Of a stretch of 64,000 nt of DNA, positions 50,346 through 63,415 are shown in pieces. Numbering within the stretch: the first letter of the stretch is position 1; each line of letters opens with the position of its first letter. This DNA is from Beroe ovata (Eukaryota > Ctenophora > Nuda > Beroida > Beroidae): contig CAMPET010000142.1 of NCBI GenBank assembly GCA_946803715.1, positions 39,901 to 103,900 of the forward strand. Reading direction: 5' to 3'. The notes under the pieces are model-generated. The model was not told the origin of the DNA. It saw only the letters and a list, made by a program, of their open reading frames with translations, and did no database searches. The position numbers and the translations under genes are program-made.

Positions 50346-50753
50346 NNNNNNNNNNNNNNNNNNNNNNNNNNNNNNNNNNNNNNNNNNNNNNNNNNNNNNN
50401 NNNNNNNNNNNNNNNNNNNNNNNNNNNNNNNNNNNNNNNNNNNNNNNNNNNNNNNNNNNNNNNNNNNNNNNNNNNNNNNNNNNNNNNNNNNNNNNNNNNN
50501 NNNNNNNNNNNNNNNNNNNNNNNNNNNNNNNNNNNNNNNNNNNNNNNNNNNNNNNNNNNNNNNNNNNNNNNNNNNNNNNNNNNNNNNNNNNNNNNNNNNN
50601 NNNNNNNNNNNNNNNNNNNNNNNNNNNNNNNNNNNNNNNNNNNNNNNNNNNNNNNNNNNNNNNNNNNNNNNNNNNNNNNNNNNNNNNNNNNNNNNNNNNN
50701 NNNNNNNNNNNNNNNNNNNNNNNNNNNNNNNNNNNNNNNNNNNNNNNNNNNNN
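50346..50753. other. Assembly gap (408 N)
   Basis: A run of N. The gap directly abuts a dispersed repeat, the likely cause of the break. From 50754 to 51391 no gene is seen apart from the 3' flank of grainyhead. Confidence 0.99.
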
Positions 50754-51391
50754 TTTTATAGTATACTGATGGATTATCGTATAGTATACAGATGAATAAT
50801 CACTCTATAACCATGTTTATTGTACACTATATGGATGAATAATCATCATCATTGATCAATTATTGATCACCATACACAACGATAATTCCTGTCCATGACG
50901 GGTGATAGTGTAATTTTCGGCAGCATTATTCGGATAAAAGTTGTAAAATATAGAGTTCTCGTCTGCAGTATTTATCATTATGGATACCATACTTTATACC
51001 GCAAGAAGAAGAGACTCATAATCTCAAAATGGGCACGATTAAAAACGTTTAGTGGTCGGCCTTTCTCAGTTTATAAGTCGTTTAACTATCTTAGTTTATA
51101 AGTCGTTAAAAATTAAACCAAAAACCTATATGAAATCATTGCAACAACCACGCAGTGGCACTCTCAGTGTCATTATAATTATATAGAATTCACAATTAAC
51201 ATCTCCTTCATCATAACTTATCTGTAATATCGTAAAACCATTAAATTTGAATCAATCAGCAAAGCCCAGTCGGCGTTTCATATCATTGTTTCAATAACAT
51301 CATAACTTCTTCATCTTCTTGTTTCATACATATCTGGTCGAATGTCACTGTTGTCTGTCACAAATCCCTCAGGAGGGAGGTCAGGGTGTGT

Positions 51392-53592
51392 TCAGTAGAT
51401 GAACGTGACCTCGAATATGCCCTCCTTATTCTGGAAGGATATTTCCACAATGAAATCGTCTTCATCCTGAAACTGCTCTATCATCCGTGTATCCATGTTG
51501 ATGAGGAGACTGAAAATATAGAAATACACTTGTTCTAATGTTCAGCATTGTCTAATAGAGACATTGGGGAGAGAAAATGAAATTGGGGAAGACATTGGGA
51601 AGAGATAATGAAATTGGGGAGAAGAGATGTGCATCAAGAGACGTGTTTGATTCCTCACCCTTTTCGTGTCTTCTTGTACAGTCTGATGGGCATGTTCTTG
51701 GGTATTGTGTACTTGGCTGCGACCTCTTCCTTCAAGTTGTCTAACGTTAGTCTGCTCAAACACAGTGCATTGTACACCTTGTCATCCGACTTCTTGACGT
51801 AGATAGTCACTGAAATAATGATCAGAATGATAATCAGAGTGCAGATCAGAGTACATATCCCTAAGTAAGTGAGAATCATCAGGTTTTGGGAAGAGGTAGA
51901 TAACAGGATTCCTACCTAATCGGTTCTTCTGAGTTCTGGGTACTTTAGTTGGGCGCTCCTGTACGATAAGGTCTACATGAGTACATTGTATGTACATTGA
52001 GTGTACATTGAACAATGTACATCGTACATTGTGTAAGTAATCAGAAACGGAGTGATCAGGATTATTGACTCACGTTGACAATGTCAGATGCCCCATTGAT
52101 TGACAAATGCTGCGCTCCCTCCTGTAGCAACATAATATGGGTATCAGCAATGAGTGAGCTACTGACAGCTACAGTTTTAAAGAGTGAGTGATAATAATAT
52201 TCTCAAGCTCAGATCATCACTAATCTGTCATGACTGAGAGTGGTGCTGATAGCAATCCACCCACTAAGCTGAACCATTCCACTCACGTTGGCTGCGTTTA
52301 GAGCTTGGGATAGACTTCGCTTTGTGTCTCTCTCCCTGAGAAAGAGAGCAATAATTAGAACTACACTGTTCACTTAACCAGAATACATCTCATGCCAGTC
52401 GAAATGAGGAAAGGAGGGGCAGAGTAATGAGAATCAGAAGGGGGTAAAGAGAGGAGTAATTGGTATTTCGACTGGCAAGGCTGATTTGAATAACCAACGC
52501 GTACTCGGTCCTATAAATCTAAATCTTGGAAGCCATGTTTCGATTCAATCAAGAACAATTTTTTCGATTGTCAGTTAATCAATTAATGTCGTAAATGGCT
52601 TCCAAGTTCTAAATAAATAAAAAGGAAAGCGCATGATTTGAATTCGAGAGCTAGAGTAGGACAAAGTTGCTTAATTTCAAAAAGAATTGCACTTTCCTTT
52701 GTAAAACAACGTCAGATTCCATTCATTACAGAGCTAAGCTATAACAAAACAACTACAGTGATTTTGTGTGCCGTAAAATGACATACTGACACGCTGTTGA
52801 TGATAAACTGACAAGTTGGAGTGTGGTATTTGGAGTTGCTTGATTAGCATGAGCATTTATGAGCATACTGCGTATGGAGTGAGGCAATGGGGGCGTGATC
52901 AAAGGCGTGATTGATGTGTGATCGATTGAGGTCGATTGTGATCATTTTCAGGGAGTCTTACTAATTCGGGGAGAACACTAAATAAGATTCGGAGGCAGTT
53001 GCCGCAAACCCTCTCAACCTGTGGAATTGGTTAAAATAATCCAATATTACATGGGTCGCGCGTTATCAAAACAGTCCCATTATAGTTCGGAGCAGTTTTG
53101 ATCATTCTGGTGCGGTCTTATTCGGGACTTGGACTAAAAAGACCAATTTTCTATCAGTAGGTTCATGCAAGGACTGTTTCCTATAAATTAGGAATATTTT
53201 GATCGAATAGGGCCTTATTCTATTCGATAGTTATGCCAAGTGACGAAGCCACTAACCTCAGTTACCTCATAAGTAACACTTTTCGGGGGTGGTTGGAAAA
53301 CAAACTGCCGGAAATTCGTTAAAAATATTCAAACACACCATATAATATCAGAGTATAGTGTTGTACCGCTTACATTGTAGCCGCGAGATAACGTTTAGAT
53401 AATAATATGACACCACCCCAGTTCAATAATTCAAGGACACCACTTCCGGACTGTTTTGTTTCAATAAGAGAAACGCATAGTTACAGAATATGTGAAATCT
53501 ACACTGTACTGTTTGTTCCTAGGTATGAAATTAACTTACTTCTTAACGGTTAGGTTGGACATATCGTTCAGAAGAGTCACAGAAATAGTCAT
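51392..53592 (-). CDS. Predicted short grainyhead isoform from an internal promoter
   Basis: An alternative first exon, 53592-53540, encodes [17 protein letters not shown] and ends in the strong donor AA|GTAAGT in phase 2. That phase matches the shared acceptor at 52335, the same one used by exon 54590-54328 of the long form. Joining it to the five downstream shared exons gives 153 residues that contain only the C-terminal ubiquitin-like dimerisation domain. A TATA box lies about 105 bases upstream of the ATG. Such a protein could pair with full-length Grainyhead without binding DNA and so act as an inhibitor; this is inference. Transcript evidence is needed to prove its use. Confidence 0.55.
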
Positions 53593-56500
53593 GATAAAGT
53601 CAGCTTTGAGAAGCAAGTATTAAAATATCGTGGTATAGTAGGGCTGGAGAGACGCAACGAAAGTGTTTGTTTCTCTGAGAAGTGGGAGCGGCGTGATTTT
53701 ATAGCTCAGGCTGAGAACAGGTTATAACGCACCAGTCAAACCGGTTCTCTGACTCAGCGAGTGCGCTCTCTTTCTCTGTATCAGCCACGTGGATAAGTCA
53801 CGTGCCTACAGGTAACACGTGCGCCCGTCACATGGCACAAAATTAGCTGACAGAGTGGATCTCTGTGGCTTTATCGCGGTGTGTCACGCGCGCATATAAC
53901 GCGCACGTGACATGTCATGGAAATCAAGAGACAGGAGTCACGTGACTCAAAGTCACGTGTCAGTGATTATCAGCAAACCACTGTCAGCATGGATGGATTA
54001 TCCTAGTATCGGCAGAGAAACAGGTTGCATAGATTTGGGGTCGGGGGTCCTGTTTTAATGCAATAATACTGAACTATAATACCCCAGATCTTGAGCAAAA
54101 ACTGGTACCGCTTTCATGTTTGCTGCGTGGTAACTGGTTTTGACTGGTATCAACTAACGGGATTGTGCCACTTTGACTGGTTTATACCTTCCTTGCTACA
54201 CTATTCCAATCTTTCAAGGTAAGTTAGTAATGGAGCGATGAAGTGGATTGACCAGCGTGAGCTGTGGAATGAAGAAAACAAAAGTGGACTCAAGTTATCC
54301 TGCAAGACGCAAATTCGATTACAATACCTGATAATGGCGAAGATTGTGTCATTCTGTTTGGTTGGCGAATTATTCCACGGTGCGGGGCCGGGGGCCGGGT
54401 TCGGGACTATCTCGGCACTCTGCTGCTCGGTGTTACTGCACGCACTCCCCAGACTGCTGATACTGCTCAGACTGCCCGCCTCCATGAGACCGGACTGATT
54501 GTTGTAGTTTGGCGAGGTGGACGAGGGGTAGGAGATGGGGTGGGGAGGACTGTAAGCTGGCATCGTGCCAGGTTCATCCGACGATCCACCCTGGACAAAT
54601 GGGGGTGTAATCACAGATGGTCCAGAAGATAGAGGGAAGTAAATTGGGGGAAATACTATAGAGGGGTGCAATCGAGGCATGTCGAAATCGAGGCATGTCG
54701 CAATCGGGGCATGTCGCAATCGGGGCATGTCGCATAGAAAGAACTATTGAGAGGGTATAGAGGGAGGTTTATAGATGCGACGTGCCGAAGTAAGGCTATG
54801 AATAAGGAAGTGACGCACAGTGCACGTTGTTAGGGCCGCTTGTTACTCACAACAGAGTTGAAAGTGAGGTTCCTGACGGGCGCCGTGAAGATCACAGGTT
54901 TGGGCGAGAGTACAGTGGTCTTGGTGAGTACTGTCTGCTGGCACGGTGTGTGGAACACTGAGCCCAACTTCTGTGAGTCCCCTCCATTCGGTGGTACTGT
55001 TCAGGGGTGTCATTTCATCATATCATTGCTACTTGGTGAATATCTCATCGAATACGACAGATTATAGATTAGATGGAAATCAAACTTACTTTGTCCCGTT
55101 TTGAGCAGTTTTTGGAGCTTTCTCTCCGCTGTTCGTGACTCATCTTTGTTCTTCCTCTCAGCGCCTTTATCACGGAAAACCTGAAAATTAGTTCGCTAAA
55201 CCAATTGCTTACTTCCCAGCCTGCATCTTGAATTATTGTATCTTCGCTGTACGTGACCAGTTCCATCAAATTAGAATGTTGCGACAATTGAATTTTCTGA
55301 TAAACGTAAATTTAGGGTGAACTTTGAGTTTGTTGAATGAAACTAGCTTAAGGAGATAAGTTATGCTCGCTGGTCACGACTCACGACCATATCATTAATT
55401 TCTTTGTATAAGTCTTTTTATTTCAGAAACTTTCTGTAATTCGTCTTATCAATCGAGGCATGGTTGCTATAAATACTTGATTGAATCAAGTTGTTGATAA
55501 AATTTATTACTAGGGCTTAGATAAAAGGTAAGCTTCAACCTGCTGTCCTATCTATGGGTTCATAATATCATTATCATACAGCCTTTTGATGGGCGTCAAG
55601 GAATAGGAACTTTTACGAAATCCCCCCATATTTGTATATGGTAAGCATTTTTGCAAATATAATCAGATTATCTGAAACAGTGGTGAGAAATATAAGTCCA
55701 TCATATTCCATATACTCTGGCGCGAGGGGTTATGAGAGAACTTCATTATCACTGATAGTGATCACTTCTTCCATCAGACTTGCTTCCCCTCAAACCATTC
55801 GCCTTTCCCAGTCGCTAAAACTTTCTCGATCGCATCTAGAATTATTATTCGCATACTCGAACGCCGCGCACCATGATGATGATAATAGTAATACTTCAAC
55901 ACGTCAGATGTTGTCTGACCTCTGTTTCGGAGAAGCAGAGGTCAGATAATGGATAACATCTGACAAGATAATCCAAAAATCACGTGCAAAGTCACGCGTG
56001 GCGCACATCGCGCCGTCCAGATGCTCCATTAATCCGAGCAGTTCAATATTTCCACACTAGTACCTTTATCTGGCAGTAGCACCGGTCAGCAGGCTCCGGG
56101 TTGAGCGAGTCTGTATCCTCAAATGTATCCATCTGAATGTAGAGTGGAGTGCCCTTCACCCCCTTCTGCGAGCTGAACTCTGTGCTGTGGGTGAGGAAGG
56201 GGGGGTCAGTAATTGCGAAATCTTACTCATCTCAATTATACCATATAAGGAAATCGACGAGCAGATACCTGAGACAGTTGATACGGAGGACAATGCTAGC
56301 TCCTATGTTGGAGTTCCAGGTGAAGGAAACTGCGTTACATCCTATCTCACTGATCTCCTCCACATTCTTACACGCTTTCTCGTCTACAATTAAAGTACAT
56401 GGTGTTTATAACTGTGTCAAATCGGTTCAATCCCTACACAATTTGACTGACCCGCACCATGAGTGGACCAGCCCATGGCAAACATGGACTGGTCCATATG

Positions 56501-59500
56501 ATACGCACTGTCCATGGTATGACAATTATCGGTGAACATGGAATATTGGAATATGCTGCCAGCAACTTTGAACTTCACACAATCAGTATCTACTGTTCAC
56601 TACTAAAATTCTGCAGATAATGGGTGCTCTTTCTCTCCACTCACCGACGTCAAAGACACGGATGTTGGCGTTTGGCTGCTGCGAATACCAGTAAGTCCAG
56701 TGTTCATACTCCTTCTTTCGGTCCTGATTACGGAAGACCAGGTGGACTATCGACTGAAACAGTATGTTTGTAAGTAACCGGATATGTGCGGAGGGCGTAC
56801 TATATGTGTGGTGCATATATGATAAGATGTCTATGAGGATTGAGGGGTTGCTAAGAAACGGGCAATGTCCGCCGGACGTTCACTGACAAACACAGGCAGT
56901 GATAAGGAGACAAAGGGGAGGGGTCTCAACAAGCTAACAAAGCAGTTACTAACCTTAACTTTCAGGTTGTAGTCGAGTCTATCCTTGTTGTCAGGGTTAG
57001 ACAGGAAATTAATAACGTAGTATTGCGCTGAAATAGGACAGGCTGGAGTAGTGAATGAAGTAGTGAATAGAAGCTATTAGCTAATCTAATCCAGAAGGTG
57101 GTAGTTCAGTATGGAACCCCTTCAAAACTCCGTACAAAACATGGAGGGGGAGGGATTACCACTGATAATCCCCGGACATTTACCAGGTTATCATAGTGAA
57201 GCCTCACATGTGCCAACGAGATAAAGGTCTCATTCAAAACCTGTTACTATATACCCCTTAATAACCTGAAAACCTGTTTTCCCTCGCGTGTGCGCGGCGG
57301 CACAAAGCCAGAACTTTGGAGAGGCAGGTGACACCGGGGAAAATAATTAATTTCAGACGGACGTGGATTAGTAATTTGCCGCATATTTCAACTGTAATAC
57401 TGACTAGCATCTCGTAAACGTAGCCTAAAACTTAGCCAAAAGTTGCACCTGCGTCCTGCAATTAGATTGACACTTACCTTCGCTGATCATATTCATAGTT
57501 ATTTCTCATCTAGGTTACATCGCGTAATTCGATTTAGAGTTGTCTGTTGTGTTGATGTTGTATAATCTATAATTGTCTCACCTTTGTTGAGATATGTCAG
57601 AGTGTCATCACCCTTTTTCTGTACGACAGATATGGGTGCATCCAGGATGAATTCGTATCTGAGGGAGCAATGGGTTAGAGATCATTGAAAGTGCAAAGCG
57701 CACTGCACAAGCAATCCGCTCGGTTACTAGACATTGTACTGAAAATAATGGTGTCAAGTGCACAATCTCAATCCTCAATCATAGTCCCTCAAAACATTTC
57801 TCAATAAGTTCAATCATTCCCCCAATAGTGTTACCTTTTTACCTGAAAAGTCGATTAGGGATCAAAATAATCGATAGAATCGTAAATAATTTAAAGTTCA
57901 ATGAAATCGGAGATAAACTCACTCGTTTAGAGGAAAGGTTTGCCAGATAACGATTGAGGATCAGACATTGAGGAAAGGTTGGGAAACCTTTCCCCCTTTA
58001 CAAAAGTCTAAATAATTGATTTTATGAAACCATTCCAGAAATCCCAAATTTCATATTATGGCCGATCAGAAGTTTCGAAATTTCGTCAAAACGTCTCATA
58101 AATTTGACACATACCTTATCGGCCACTATCCTTAAAGTGAGCAAGATGCACGTGCAAATTTCATATACTAAGCGTTCAAATCAAGCCTCTGCCATATGAT
58201 TATGATAACCAGACAGGAGCTATTCTCAGTTAAACCGAAGCATCGCGAAACATCATGCAAACACCAAAAACCAGCAAAACTATAGGGAAATTTAAACCTT
58301 GAGTCGTGGCATCGCCGTGAAACAACATCATATGTACAGTATGGGTATCATAACACAAATTGTTACCAAGGTAATAGTCGGGGCCAATGATAAGTGCTAT
58401 CTTTCCCCCTTTTTGCAGGCACTCTAGTGTACACAGACTGGACACACTGAAATTACACTTAACAATGAAGTTACTTGATAAAAATGCAGGAAAATGGCCG
58501 ATAGGAGTACTGTCAGAGAGAAAATAAAGCGGGAAGGGGGACCACGATTGATATGGGGAGTTTGGTTGAACACGGTTATAGAAAAGAGATGCTCCAAAAA
58601 ACAAGGAGACTAAGACTGCTAAATGGATCTTTGATATTAGAACCTCCCACATCAATCCTCAGCCCCTGCTTCCAAAGACAATTACCAACATCAAATTGAA
58701 AAGCGAAGCTGATTTAGCCAAGTCAATCTGTCCACGGCCAGTTTAAAGTTCCGTGTTGGGCTTACCTAGATGATACAGGGGCCAGCGGTCCCCACTAATT
58801 AGCGATATGTAAGAAAAGAGGGGACCACTGACCCTCAAACTGGATCGTAGGGGGTTCGGTCCACCAACCACAACTGCTGTTAAGAGAGGTTAGGGTTCAG
58901 CTAACACTACGTGTAAGTGGGTGCATTATTTAAAAGTGGGCTTGATTCTGTTACCCTGAAATTCAAGATTCGATGAGAAGGTATAGACACACTATAACTA
59001 ACACTAACAGAGAGATACTGAAAGTGAAAGTTATTCAGAGCATGTAATTGGGAATTTCAATGACAATTATCAATCAAATCTTAGCAAAACTGAAGTTACC
59101 ATGCAGAAACTCACAAACAGCATAACCACCACCTATGTTACCATGCAACCATGGAAACCATGTTCCTATGATACATACTTGTACTGGTTGTTGAAAATGG
59201 TGTGGGGCGGAGCTGGGGTGGCAGCAACAACATGAGCAAGCAGCTGCTGGTCGAGATCTTTCAGCGTCATATTTCCATCATCACTCCCATCCCTGAAAAT
59301 ATTTCCTTGTGGTTAAACTCGACACGACTTTGTTCAATCAATGCACCCGGAGCTGAAAATCGAAGTAAGGAATTCTCAATTTGATGATATATTCTTGACG
59401 GTGACGATTAAACAGTAGCTAGTTTCAATGAATATATCAATACCAAAACATGTTTGTGTCGTCGCAGTCTTCCCTGAAATATTTTCTTGTGTTTGAAATT

Positions 59501-59769
59501 GTGGGAGTGTCTATAACATTTTACTTACATAGCAAGCATAAAAATTCGTCACTGAAAATGATGCTTTCAATTGGGGATGAAAGTAATACACATGTGATAA
59601 GATCGAATAAGGCAACATGATGAAGGAGTGTACGGTAAAAGTTATCCGGTTGTCATTGGCAACCGCAGTGGTAGCCCGTAGCAACTTTGATTGCAACCTA
59701 CCCTCTTTCTTCCTTGGAAGCGGTGATGCAGGGAGCAGACATCGATCGTTCCGTTGGCATGCTCGGCAT
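51392..59769 (-). CDS. GRHL: Grainyhead/CP2-family transcription factor, full-length form
   Basis: Fifteen exons join in phase: 59769-59702, 59292-59179, 57658-57582, 57027-56954, 56753-56645, 56383-56269, 56184-56064, 55180-55090, 54996-54851, 54590-54328, 52335-52287, 52121-52074, 51958-51916, 51809-51659 and 51509-51392, giving 528 residues. Grainyhead signatures appear in order: [109 protein letters not shown], and the ubiquitin-like dimerisation domain ([18 protein letters not shown] to [14 protein letters not shown]). The CP2 DNA-binding fold recognises AACCGGTT. Spacing and sequence resemble grainyhead more than TFCP2; no SAM domain is seen. The N-terminus is shorter than in vertebrate GRHL. 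The ATG is 6 bases after TACTTCTTCAG. Confidence 0.9.
53697..53746 (-). promoter_or_regulatory. Internal TATA promoter with a Grainyhead consensus site
   Basis: Read on the minus strand, TATAAAAT lies at 53704-53697 and the perfect palindrome AACCGGTT at 53739-53746, about 35 bases further upstream. AACCGGTT is the known core for Grainyhead proteins. The pair sits directly upstream of the alternative first exon of the grainyhead gene itself, suggesting autoregulation. Confidence 0.55.
53783..53960. promoter_or_regulatory. Cluster of CACGTG E-boxes
   Basis: At least six CACGTG cores fall in about 180 bases (near 53785, 53798, 53815, 53903, 53938 and 53952). They lie upstream of the internal TATA box on the minus strand. 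The motif is bound by MYC/MAX, USF and related bHLH proteins; occupancy here is unknown. Confidence 0.5.
55902..55966. mobile_element. Palindromic MITE, short copy d
   Basis: About 65 bases, GTCAGATGTTGTCTGACC...ATAACATCTGACAA, with terminal repeats like the elements at 21.8-23.5 kb but lacking the GCGCGC core. It lies in a grainyhead intron. No clear target duplication is seen. Confidence 0.6.
58230..58655 (-). CDS. Doubtful ORF with N-terminal membrane anchor
   Basis: 141 residues, intronless, inside the intron between grainyhead exons 59292-59179 and 57658-57582, same strand. A hydrophobic stretch near the start ([17 protein letters not shown]) and another at the end ([14 protein letters not shown]) flank a segment with two Asn-glycosylation-like or polar regions and seven cysteines. 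No family is recognised. It could be a decayed exon of an unrelated gene or chance. Confidence 0.2.
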   Translation of the reverse strand: MMWEVLISKIHLAVLVSLFFGASLFYNRVQPNSPYQSWSPFPLYFLSDSTPIGHFPAFLSSNFIVKCNFSVSSLCTLECLQKGGKIALIIGPDYYLGNNLCYDTHTVHMMLFHGDATTQGLNFPIVLLVFGVCMMFRDASV

Positions 59770-62072
59770 TGAGAACTGAAGAAGTAAATCAAGTAAGTCA
59801 TCTAAATTCTAAAATAGGAAGCATTGATAACAGGTAGAATTGGAAGCAGAAGCTTTTTTGCGAAATCGATCTTTTGTGAATTTGATGATCATCGAGAATT
59901 CGTTATTTTGACACACTCATAGATATTCTATATCGTTACCTCTGACATATCCCACTTGGTATTCATTCACGAGGGAAAAGAGGGAGATAACTCTCGACAG
60001 ATTATATTGATTATCATACAAATAGATGGTTAACATAACACAGTTATACTATGCTGATTGCAGGGTGTGAACCACATACACGCACACACATGACACAGTG
60101 TGCACTGTGCGTCGCACACACACACACACATGCCCGATATCCTACCTCCACTTGACATGCGTCCAATCCCTCGTGAATGAGCAGAGTCTGAAAAAAGTGG
60201 GGTCCGTGATCCGCAGTTTCGGGCACTCCCCCAAGAAAGACATCGTATTCAAGTCCGGTACTTACACACATGTCACACACACACACGATTATGTATGCTG
60301 TCTACATATATGCATAGGGGGGAAGCGTGTTACACTCTGTGCATATATTGCATAGTTAATAATTGCCATGTATAGCAATTTTCGGGGTGTAATTTCAGTG
60401 TGAGACATCAAACATAAGTCACTGCTAAGATATGAACATAAGCCTTCGGTATGGGTAGGTCTGAAGGGCCGACAAAGGTTCTGTTAATATGTATAACAGG
60501 ATCAACTACCGCGAAATAAGATTCCTAGGAAGATGAAATGAAAAACGAGGAGATCTAGAATGTAAACATGCATATTGCATATGGTAATTCACTGCGGTAT
60601 CGCGACATAACCCAATGCGGATTGGTAAAGATGGCATTTCATTACCGCGGATACATTGAAGTTCTGGAACGATCTGGAAAAATTCACAAAGCTTCTAAAG
60701 AAGAAAATGTAGACGAGCACACAAATCGATATTCGAGTTGACTGCTGTAAATATGTGAATATTATGCAGGTGCAAAGTTTAGCATGGGGACATGTTTTTC
60801 TCCAGCTCTATAATGCTTCCTGTGGTACTTCCAATATCATATCCAATTAGAGGTCAAATCAAGCTCATTATCTCTTATCTGGCTCCGAATTATTCTTAAC
60901 CTTGACAATCATGTCCATCAAATCAAGGAAGCAGTAATTCAGCACACATAAGGCAGAGAGAATTTGATAACGAGATCAATCCCACGATACTATTTACTTC
61001 TGCAGAAACGCAGTTCGGGCGTACCTCTGTGAACGATATGATAGAGAGAATGAAATTGTAAAACAAGGAAATGATAATGAGAGAAGAATACAGATATCTG
61101 GTACATGGTAACGACAGATAAAACAGTCTCAGGTGTAGCGTACGCGGTTTTTGAGACGACATGTGCGTCACACGAGAAGTCATTTAGCAAGGTACAAGAC
61201 TTTGAAGTCAGGAGTTAGCAGCATGCGGTTGAGCTCATCATAACAAGTTTATAATAACGATCATACCGTGCATTTTCTTCGAAATGTGATTATTTGTCGG
61301 TAATCAAATTCAATTATAGTTGTCTGACGAAAAGAGAGTGAATTCTGCAGAGATACAGGAACCGAGTTATAATCCTGAATCATGGAGCTGGACCTACTCA
61401 CGATATTGTTCAGTAAGGATCGACTTGTTTATTAGTAAGGATCGACTTTTTGAATAAAATGCTCGAAATAGAGGAATCGTTTACTTCTCGAGAACAACCT
61501 ATGACAGCTCCATGCAGTGAAACGCGCGCGTGCGTGACAATAATATTTACAGCTGCGCGCGCGTTGAACCATGCCACATGCGCGCTACAGCTATTAGAAA
61601 CATCTCCGCGCGCTCCGTTAAGTCCAGAAAATATTGAACGAGCCTAACTTGTCACAAGACATACTGATAAGGATTCCGTGACCCGAAAATGTCTTATCAA
61701 TGGCATATCCAGAGAAAGAGGAGGAAATTGGCAAAATTAACACCAGGATTAGAGATAATTTGGGCTCGGAATCGCTCTAAGACCAAGATGGCAGATATCC
61801 TATTAGGGCACTGATTTCAAGGAAATGAATATGTATTGCAGCGAAGAAAGTGCCTGAAAAATGCTGTTCATTGTTGTGTTTGGTATTGCACTATGGCAGT
61901 ATGCTAGTTCCTATGAGAAATAACATTCAGATATCAAATTTGTGATAAGATTGAAGTATACCTGAATAGATACAGATAACTTCAGAAAGTTGATGATGTG
62001 ATTGGAGAAGTGATAGATCTTATCTTCTCAGAGAGGAACAATACGAGTACATCTGCATTTGTAAATACAACA
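59770..62072. other. No recognised gene
   Basis: Upstream flank of grainyhead. Short CA runs occur at 60080-60130 and 60265-60290. A small minus-strand open segment at about 60150-60265 ends in a donor-like GTAGGA, but it has no family match and a poor acceptor. GC-rich GCGCGC patches occur near 61525-61615. No RNA gene was recognised. Confidence 0.5.
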
Positions 62073-62213
62073 CTAACAAAATTTTTCTTCTCGAAGAAGG
62101 TTTATGATGGCTTTCACAGTTTCGATAAGGACTAGCTCAAAGAAGCCGTTCATTTCATCATCAACCACACCTATATTGTCTTGGCCGTTCCCCCATTGCG
62201 GATCCCACACTCG
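62073..62213 (-). CDS. Possible terminal exon of an unknown gene
   Basis: After a good acceptor (CTCTCTTTTAG) an open phase-0 segment of 46 codons ends in TAG: RVWDPQWGNGQDNIGVVDDEM, then GFFELVLIETVKAIINLLRE and EKFC. Its composition is protein-like and distinct from chance ORFs nearby. Upstream exons would lie toward the window's right end, where I find none, so this may be isolated or belong to a gene beyond 64000. Confidence 0.3.
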   Translation of the reverse strand, partial: RVWDPQWGNGQDNIGVVDDEMNGFFELVLIETVKAIINLLREEKFC

Positions 62214-62756
62214 CTAAAAGAGAGTACCTATAACTTCATGATCAACCTCGTTTAATCTAAAAATTTTGATCTCGTTTTTTGTTGGTCTATCTATTTATTC
62301 AGTACTACCCTTCCTTCCATTACTATCTCCAATCCCCCGTCCATCTAAACTGTGAAGCTCCGAATTCCGGAGTTCTGGGTGGCCCGCCTTGCAGTTGTAA
62401 GCTGTGAGGGGTACGGTGGGCCGAAACCCCTCCGTTCTCTCTTGCCACCTGCTGATACTAAGATCCAAATCGCAGTTGACAGGAGAGGGCCTTACATCTG
62501 TAGGGTAACCGCTGATGATTCACAGTTTAGACTCTTCCATCTCTTGTGTTAATCATTGGATTAGAAAATCGATATCCAGTATTTTGCTATGTTTGCAGTA
62601 TACCCATAATACACCTCTATAATACTTACTTCGATACTTCGAGAGGTTTTAGGAGATTATAGATAAGACTTTGGATTATTTCAACTAAAAAAAATCTGAG
62701 GGATCTGATCTACATCCCGAGATATTCCATGAGACTGCCCTGCGCCCAGGTTAATA

Positions 62757-62835
62757 CAGTTATTATACAGTTATTATACAGTTATTATACAGTTATTATA
62801 CGGTTATTATACGGTTATTGTACAGTTATATTACA
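62757..62835. repeat. 12-base tandem repeat
   Basis: About seven units of CAGTTATTATA/CGGTTATTATA, AT-rich, in non-coding sequence. A 13-base-arm inverted repeat (TTACGAAGTTCAT ... ATGAACTTCGTAA) follows near 62880-62912. Confidence 0.85.
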
Positions 62836-63370
62836 GCTTTATATACCGAAAATCACAGAGAAAATCAGGTTAAATTGGATTACGAAGTTCATTCACGCAT
62901 GAACTTCGTAAAATATTCAATATTCATTATGTTATTAACAGTGTTATAATCCAGTGTTAATAACAGTGTTATTAATCCAACGTGGAATAATGGTTAGTGG
63001 TTACGGGCATAACTTTAATTTCCACTTCATCATTACCAAACAGTCATACAGCACTGGGATACACGAAAAAATGGATGTAACATCTCATGACACTAGATAT
63101 TCATCGAATTTCACTTTTTTTCGTAGAAAAAACAAAGTCCAGGAAATTTTGGATCTCAGAGCGAGAATTCTAATCGAATCAGACTTTATCGGTCTCTGTC
63201 CTCTGGTTATCGCAATTTTCTGGAACCTTCCGAATTACCGGGGGGCAATGACATTAGGGAGCGAATACCTTATTTAGAGATAATGACGGAAAGGGTGAGA
63301 GGCTAATACGATTAGGAGCAGAAAGTCATGTGGGCGGTGAGTGTCTCTTATCGTGAAATTCGAGAACGAG

Positions 63371-63373
<3 letters not shown>

Positions 63374-63415
<42 letters not shown>

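Noticed and set aside
54201-54728. 175-residue minus ORF read as a stand-alone gene
   Set aside because: Only 54590-54328 fits as a phase-consistent grainyhead exon; the rest is intron, including a short CGAGGCATGTCG-type repeat near 54680-54730.
60044-60286. Possible upstream grainyhead exon with donor-like GTAGGA
   Set aside because: Acceptor falls in a CA repeat and neither frame resembles Grainyhead; the 15-exon model is already complete and in phase.
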